NCBI RefSeq assembly: GCF_030463565.1
Contig: NC_134643.1
Span: forward strand, 211,224,583-211,288,582
Reading direction: 5' to 3'
DNA: 64,000 nt
DNA from: Pelecanus crispus
Lineage: Eukaryota; Chordata; Aves; Pelecaniformes; Pelecanidae
Position numbers and translations under genes: made by a program. Under the pieces are notes generated by a model. The model made no database searches, had not been told where the DNA came from, and worked only from the letters and a program-made list of their open reading frames with translations. Positions 58,258 through 64,000 of the stretch are shown here, piece by piece. How positions within the stretch are numbered: position 1 is the first letter of the stretch; every line of letters begins with the position of its first letter.

Positions 58258-61200
58258 TTTTTATGGCCAAATGCATAAAGAAGGTAGAAAGCTTTAGTTG
58301 TTACTGAAGGTAGATTAATGCTCTAAATAAGTACAACACACTGAGCTACGTCTGTGTTATGCAAAATGCAGAACTGCTCCATTTCATAAGCTAAACCTGA
58401 CTTACGTTACCTAAGGGACTCTGGTTATTTTTCAGTCTTGTTCTCTTTCTGCCTCATCCCGGGGTATCCCTGCAGTTGTACAATTTGCCTAATCTCCACT
58501 GACCAACAGATTTCTTCATCTTGGCTCACTTTTCCATGTGTCTCCTTTTGAGCAGATTAGGGACTGAGCCATAGGAGAGGTAAAATACTGAAGCCATCAT
58601 GACCTATTGGATGTGGTATTAAGAAGAGGGATCTTCTTCACACCTTCTTTTTAATATCTTAGTGCAGTATTAGTGGCTTACAACCACCACTTTCAGAACC
58701 AAACAATTTTTCCATCTGTATTTGAGAAAGTATTGTTCAGTCTAGTCCTGCTGACTTCAGTGCAGTTTTTAACCTTGAAACTGAGTGTCAATACCACCTT
58801 CTTCCCTGAACAGCAGACCAATAAAACACCTTCCTTTGCCACTAAATGCATTGTCATTTGTAATTAAAATAAATTGCAGGATGAAACTGAGTGCAGAGCT
58901 GACACACAACTGAGTAGTTAGCATAGTGCAAATGGCAGTGGCTGGTGAGCAGCAGTAGTTGGGGCAAGCAGTAAAGGTGAATGCATTTTCTGTATTTTGT
59001 CTTAGCCATGGTAACTGACTCTACACTAGTAAATCTTAATCTAGATAAATTTTGATGGTTGCACTCAAAATCTTATTATGGGTAAAACTGGAACACACCA
59101 CCTATACAGATCTAATAATTTTTTGTTAGTCCCCTTTGCTATGAGAGAGACCAAATCCAGAAGCCTGATAGAGGCGAGTGTGCCGCAGCTCCATGCCCCT
59201 AGGTCCAACCAGTAGCGGGGCTCAACATGTATTCCCAGTAAGCATATACCAGCCTTTGGGAGGCTGGTTGCTCTCCTGCGGGGGTGTCACTGGGGTCCTC
59301 TTGGGGACCCCATCATCTTGGGGCTCCTCTGTGAGTGGAGACCAGTTTCTTACCATATAACCTACCATACTTAACATTTTTCCAGCGTGACAGATAAAAT
59401 TACTAGAACACTTGCAGTGATATTCACTCATAGTCCAATTTAATACAAAAAAGCTTGAACTGTGCCATTGAAACCATTACACTGAAAAACAACTTTCTGA
59501 GCATCTGCCCCTCTTCTTTTGTGTTACAGTCTGGGACCTGTGTCTGCACTTTCCCACATCACAGTTCAGTCCAGGCAAAATAACTACTCACTGTTGCTAC
59601 AAATGAAAGCTAAACTAAAACCAATTTAGGCAATAACAGTTGTCTCGACAATTGCTATCACAGCTGAAACAAACTAGAATCTGCTTAGGCTGAAACAAAT
59701 CCAGAGAAATCCTGGCAAGTCAGTACAAAGACTATGGACTTTTTCTAATGGCAAAAAACGTGATTTACCTGGCTACACAGTGCTAAGAATTTTGACAGAG
59801 TAAAATAATTCAAAATCTACTACTTTGAAAGTATTGTTTATAATGGTATACATTCACTTTTATAATCATAGCTCTTTATTAAAGTATTTCTTCAGGAAAC
59901 TTGTTCAGAATAGCTACATAGGAGTCACAAAATACTGTTGCACCAAAGTGCAAGACATACTGTACAAAATGGTAGGAAATTATTTTCATTTTAGTGATGC
60001 TTGTGGAGCTGTTTTCTGTAGCTGGATTTAGTCAGGGCTTCCTCTTGCTCTCTTGCCTGTGTAGAACACCATAAGAAGATATATGTTTATGAGCTATGTC
60101 GAGACTGATAATTCAGATTCTTTATTGAGGATGATTTTGTAGCATTGAAAAAAAAGTGCTTTTTTCCTGCCTATTCTGAAATTCTAAAAGTGACTCAGCT
60201 GAAAAACTGTTATTAGAGGAAAGCATAGGTTAAAGGCATAGGTGTTTGTTTTTCATTTCCTTACTGAGATCACTAACTATAAGCTCCTATTCTACCTGCA
60301 ACAAGGTGACTCCTCACATCTTCCTGTTCATGTCTGATAAAGGGCTTTCAGAGCCCTCACATAGGCTCAGGGCCCTTCTCAGCAGCCTGTCCTGGTGTCA
60401 CCCTTCAGCTCTGTCCCCACTCTGCATCGTGGGTCGCATGCTGCTGGAACTCCCACTCAGCTCTGCCCCACACCCCATCCTCTCCCACCAGAGGTCTGCT
60501 GTAAGCCCTGGGCAAATTTGTCCTTCTACCAAAAAAACAGCGGACATTTGTATCACTGCAAATTTCCCATAATAAATATCCCAAGGAAAGTTTCATTAGG
60601 AGTTATAAACCAAGTCCTTTGCACAGCTGCATAGCACAGTCCAGGCTGATTTAGATCCATTCATTGCCTAATATTCTTAGCATCTTCTCTCACAAGCGTA
60701 ACCTTATCTGTTGAAGGCAGGTCTTTCTGGCAATATTAACAGTTTGTTTCCCCGACAGCTCTTTAAGCATATCTAGATCACATATATGATCACATATGTA
60801 TGTTGTGCTATGTTAAGATTTGGCACCCAGGTAGGCAGTCAGGACTGCATACAAGCCACTTCACACTTAAAGCCTCTTTGTTGCAGCGCTGCCAAATATT
60901 GTCATGTCACTAATTTTTACGGAGAGGCTAATTTACTCTGCGGATGAGAAGTAATAACAGCAGGAGCTTTAATGAATATGGATTGGCAGTTGTAATGAAG
61001 TCTACTCTTACTCCTGCTCTATGGCTTGTTCCTACCAGAAAGCAGATTATAGGTGTATCAATGTTTAAGTGAAAGTCACTATTTAATAAGCCATTTCTAT
61101 TAAAAAAACATATTGTCTACCATTTTAATAGTCATATCAGCTCTTTTGATAACAAGGTATAGTAAAAAAAATACAAAGCTAGTACATGTGGTTGCATTAA

Positions 61201-61621
61201 AGGTATGCTTTTTGAATTTTGTGTTTTACTTGTGACTTTGATCCTACAATTAATTCTTGCTTGTGTTTTCTTTCTTTTTTTTCTTGTTTTGTAAAAAGCT
61301 GAAATAGTGAGGAAAAGGGATAAAAAGGGAGGGAAAGGTTAAGTTCAATTGGTTTAAACTTTTTTAGAGGCATATGCATAAATGAGTGAGAATCTTGACT
61401 TACTGGAGAGAAGAAACTGAAGTTGGACCAAAGAAAGCTGTTTGAAATAGCCCCCGAAATAACATACATTTTAGATTATTACTTTTGGGACCTTTAGGCT
61501 AGGACTAATTTTTACTTGACTTTAGTCATCTGAAGGTGAAATTGTCAAGACCTTCTTTATAATCAATAGGGATAAATTTATGCATCCGTAGGTGATTCAG
61601 TCCATCCTAACATAGGTAAAC
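58258..61621. other. Intergenic DNA, no gene recognised
   Basis: No exon recognised. It contains a short GC-rich hairpin (59292-59311), a GC-richer patch at 60360-60500, and a stretch with many TAAT cores (60890-61010). Confidence 0.5.
59292..59311. other. GC-rich perfect hairpin
   Basis: GGGGTCC (59292-59298) and GGACCCC (59305-59311) are exact inverted copies around a 6-base loop TCTTGG. No T run follows, and bacterial-type terminators are not relevant here. Probably a chance palindrome. Confidence 0.6.
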
Positions 61622-61882
61622 AGACACTAAAGTCACCGAGGCGAAGGGCTCCGGAGCAGAGGCTCGTGCCGGGGCACCCTTCCTAAGGCAGCAAAAGCGC
61701 AGGGCGAGAGCGGGCAGCCCAGCCCCCCGCCTAGAGCGGGGGAGAGCAGGAAAGGGCGAGCTGCTGACGTGGGGCAGCTCTGGCGCAGCGTGGGTAGGGA
61801 CAGGAGTGATGGCGGCCAAACCCCCCACCTATAAAAGCAGCCCCCAGGGAGCACGAGCGACCAAGAGCACGGTGACCAGGGC
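61622..61882 (+). promoter_or_regulatory. CR1 5' UTR with TATA-like box
   Basis: GC-rich with many CG dinucleotides. TATAAAAG lies at 61830-61837. The stretch should hold the internal promoter of the element; use of the TATA-like box is inference. Confidence 0.5.
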
Positions 61883-63069
61883 ATGGCGCATCAGTTTGGG
61901 CGGCAGTTTGTGTGGGCAGGTCGTGCGGGGAAGGCCGAGTGCCCTCCTGGCTCTAAAGGGAAACTCAGGCAGTGGTCATTGCCTTCCCAGGAGAAGACCT
62001 GGCAGCCCAAAAGCCATTGCCAGAAGGAATGCAGGGACCCAGACGGAGCTCCCGCACAAACACGCAGCCATGCAGGTCCCCAGCTGCAGGGAGTGCCTGA
62101 GCCTGTCGCTTGTACTGCAGGGCAGCGGAGACGGCAAATGTCTTCGCTGTGAGCAGGTGGATGATCTGCTCAGCCTGGTGGCAGAGCTGAAGGAGGAGGT
62201 GGAAAGGCTGAGGAGTATCAGGGAGTGCGAGAGGGAGATAGACTGGTGGAGCCGCACCCTGCCGTCCCTGGGGCCAGGGCAGCAGGCGGAGGCCCCACAA
62301 GGAGCGGAGGATCCCCTGCCCTCTTGCCGGCAAGCAGAAGGAGGGGATCCAAGAGATGGGGGGGAATGGAAACAGGTCCCTGCCCGGGGAGGCAGGCGAA
62401 TCCCCTCCCGGCCTCCCTCACCTCCCCAGCTGCCCCTACACAACAGATATGGGGCTCTGGAACTTGAGGGCCAGGCAAGTGAGCAGGTATGTGAAGGTCC
62501 AACCAGAGGGCTGCCTAGGGTGAGTCAATCAGCCCCATGCATTACGACTGCTTCTGTTAAGAAAAAAAGGAGGGTAATTGTGGTGGGTGATTCCCTCCTG
62601 TGGGGAACAGGGGGCCCAATATGCTGTCCAGACCCATCCCACAGGGAAGTCTGCTGCCTCCCTGGGGCCCGGGTTAGGGACATTACTAGGAAACTCCCTG
62701 ATGTGGTACAGCCCTCAGATTATTACCCACTGCTGGTTATGCAGGTTGGCAGTTGTGGAGAGAAGTCCAAAAATAATCAAAGGGGACTTCAGGGCACTGG
62801 GACAATTTGTTGAAGGATCAGGAGCACAGGTAGTGTTTTCCTCCACCCCATCAGTGCCAGGAAAGAATGCTGAAAGGAACGGGAAAACTCACCTGATTAA
62901 CAAGTGGCTCAGAGGCTGGTGCCATCAGTGGAATTTTGGTTTTTTTGATCATGGGGAGGTTTACACAGCACCGGGCCTGCTGGCAGCAGATGGAGATCAG
63001 CTGTCTCCAAAGGGGAAAAGGATTCTCACCCATGAGTTGGTGGGACTCATTGAGAGGTCTATAAATTAG
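61806..63069 (+). pseudogene. CR1 ORF1 (zinc-finger and esterase-like protein), broken
   Basis: CR1 ORF1 proteins are nucleic-acid-binding chaperones with an esterase-like domain. The main frame (61806-62813) shows a CxxC/CxxC zinc-finger-like segment (CRECLSLSLVL ... CLRCEQ, about 62089-62156), a coiled-coil-like stretch (LVAELKEEVERLRSI) and the VIVVGDSLLWGTGG block of the SGNH-type esterase near 62574-62610. Between about 62745 and 62790 the reading passes to another frame, which carries the C-terminal part (GFFDHGEVYTAPGLLAADGD, then LTHELVGLIER) to the stop at 63067-63069. The N-terminal start is unclear: an ATG at 61883 lies in a third frame, so a further break is likely. Confidence 0.85.
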
Positions 63070-63125
63070 TTTCGAAGGGGGAAGAGGATATAACCAGGCT
63101 TCCTAGAGAGGAACCCAAGGGTGGC

Positions 63126-64000
63126 ATGGCAACGTTGGGGGCGAGATCGATAGCCCAGCTCAAGCGCATGTACACCAATGCAAGCAGCACGGGCAACAAA
63201 CAGGAGGAGCTGGAAGCCATTGTGCAGCAGGATGGCTATGACATAGTCACCATCACAGAAACATGGTGGGATGACTCTCATGACTGGAGTGCTGCATTGG
63301 ATGGCTATAAGCTCTTCAGAAGGGATAGACAAGGAAGGAGAGGTGGTTGGGTGGCTCTGTATGTTAGGGAGTGTTTCAACTGTATACATCTCAACGATCA
63401 TGATGATAAGGTCAAGTGCTTATGAGTAAGGATGAGGGGGAAGGCCAACAAGGCAGACATCCTGCTGGGATTCTGTTATAGACCACCCAACCAGGATGAA
63501 GAGATAGATGAAGATGAATTCTATAAGTGGCTGGCAGAAGTCTCGCAATTGCTAACCCTTGTTCTTGTGGGGGACTTCAACTTGCCGGACATCTGCTGGA
63601 AATACAACACATCAGAGAGGAAACAGTCTAGGAAGTTCCTAGAGTATGTGGAGGATAACTTCCTGACGCAACTGGTAAGTGAGCCTACCAGCAGAGATGC
63701 CTCACTTGACCTGATGTTTACAGAGAAGGACTCATGGGAGATGTGGTCGGGGGCCGTCTTGGGCTTAGCGACCATGATATGTTAGAGTTTTCAATTCTTG
63801 GTGATGTAAGGAGGAGGCGCAGCAAAACTGTTACCATGGACTTCTGGAGGGCAGACTTTGGCCTCTTCAGGACGCTAGTTGGGAAAGTCCCTTGGGAGGC
63901 AGTCCTGAAAGGCAAAGGGGTCCAGGAAGGCTGGGCCTTCTTCAAGAAGGAAGTCTTAAGGGCGCAGGAGCGGGCTGTCCCCATGTGCCATAAGATGAAC
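63126..64000 (+). pseudogene. CR1 ORF2, endonuclease part, broken and cut by the window end
   Basis: ORF2 codes an APE-type endonuclease followed by reverse transcriptase. The + frame from 63126 shows AQLKRMYTNASSTGNKQEE, then IVTITETWWDD, GYKLFRRDRQG and WVALYVRE, typical of the CR1 endonuclease. A TGA at 63423-63425 interrupts this frame. The same frame resumes with FCYRPPNQDEEID and LVGDFNLPDICW (63574-63603), then passes to another frame near 63745-63755, in a G run, and runs open to the window end. The RT would follow beyond base 64000. Confidence 0.9.

Larger units (their letters stand above)
61622..64000 (+). mobile_element. CR1 LINE with preserved 5' region, continues past the window
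   Basis: It begins in GC-rich sequence near 61622-61635 and reads 5' UTR, ORF1 and the start of ORF2 in the normal order. Most CR1 copies in birds are cut to their last few hundred bases, so this one is unusual. The 3' part lies beyond base 64000. Several frame breaks show it is dead. Confidence 0.93.

Noticed and set aside
59292..59311. Hairpin as a transcription terminator
   Set aside because: No T run follows, and intrinsic terminators do not apply to a vertebrate nuclear locus; probably a chance palindrome.

Overview
The window reads as nuclear DNA of a bird. Three things point there: many CR1 LINE copies ending in the avian-type octamer tail (ATTCTATGA repeats), a fragment with the 3' end of an avian ERVL-type LTR, and one intron-containing vertebrate gene. 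Most of the rest is AT-rich intergenic DNA with scattered short ORFs and no exon set that I can assemble.

Layout. 1-10 kb: a CR1 copy (1900-2655), then an unusual GC-rich block made of a tandem array of about 194-bp units (2831-4030), a CpG-rich stretch (to about 4935) and the tail of an ERVL-like LTR (5140-5360). 10-37.6 kb: intergenic DNA holding CR1 copies on both strands, including one CR1 nested inside another (25395-26400) and a closely matching inverted CR1 pair (31432-32736). 37.7-46 kb: the only confident host gene, collagenase-3 (MMP13). It has ten coding exons on the + strand, 38011-44606, that join without a frame error into 471 codons, with a TATA box, an AP-1 site and Runx sites upstream. 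Just downstream of it lie a CR1 tail and a fossil Ty3/gypsy-type integrase (about 45880-46112). 46-61.6 kb: intergenic DNA with small CR1 pieces. 61.6-64 kb: the rarely preserved 5' part of a CR1, with GC-rich 5' UTR, TATA-like box, broken ORF1 and the endonuclease part of a broken ORF2. It runs off the window end.

MMP13 is the only gene for which a biological role can be argued: a secreted zinc collagenase with intact cysteine switch, zinc ligands, Met-turn and hemopexin disulfide pair. In mammals it belongs to a cluster of MMP genes, but I see no other MMP exons here. No new biological system is evident. The points most worth a second look are the 194-bp array with its alternating A/B unit pattern, the integrase fossil, the inverted CR1 pair and the 5'-preserved CR1.
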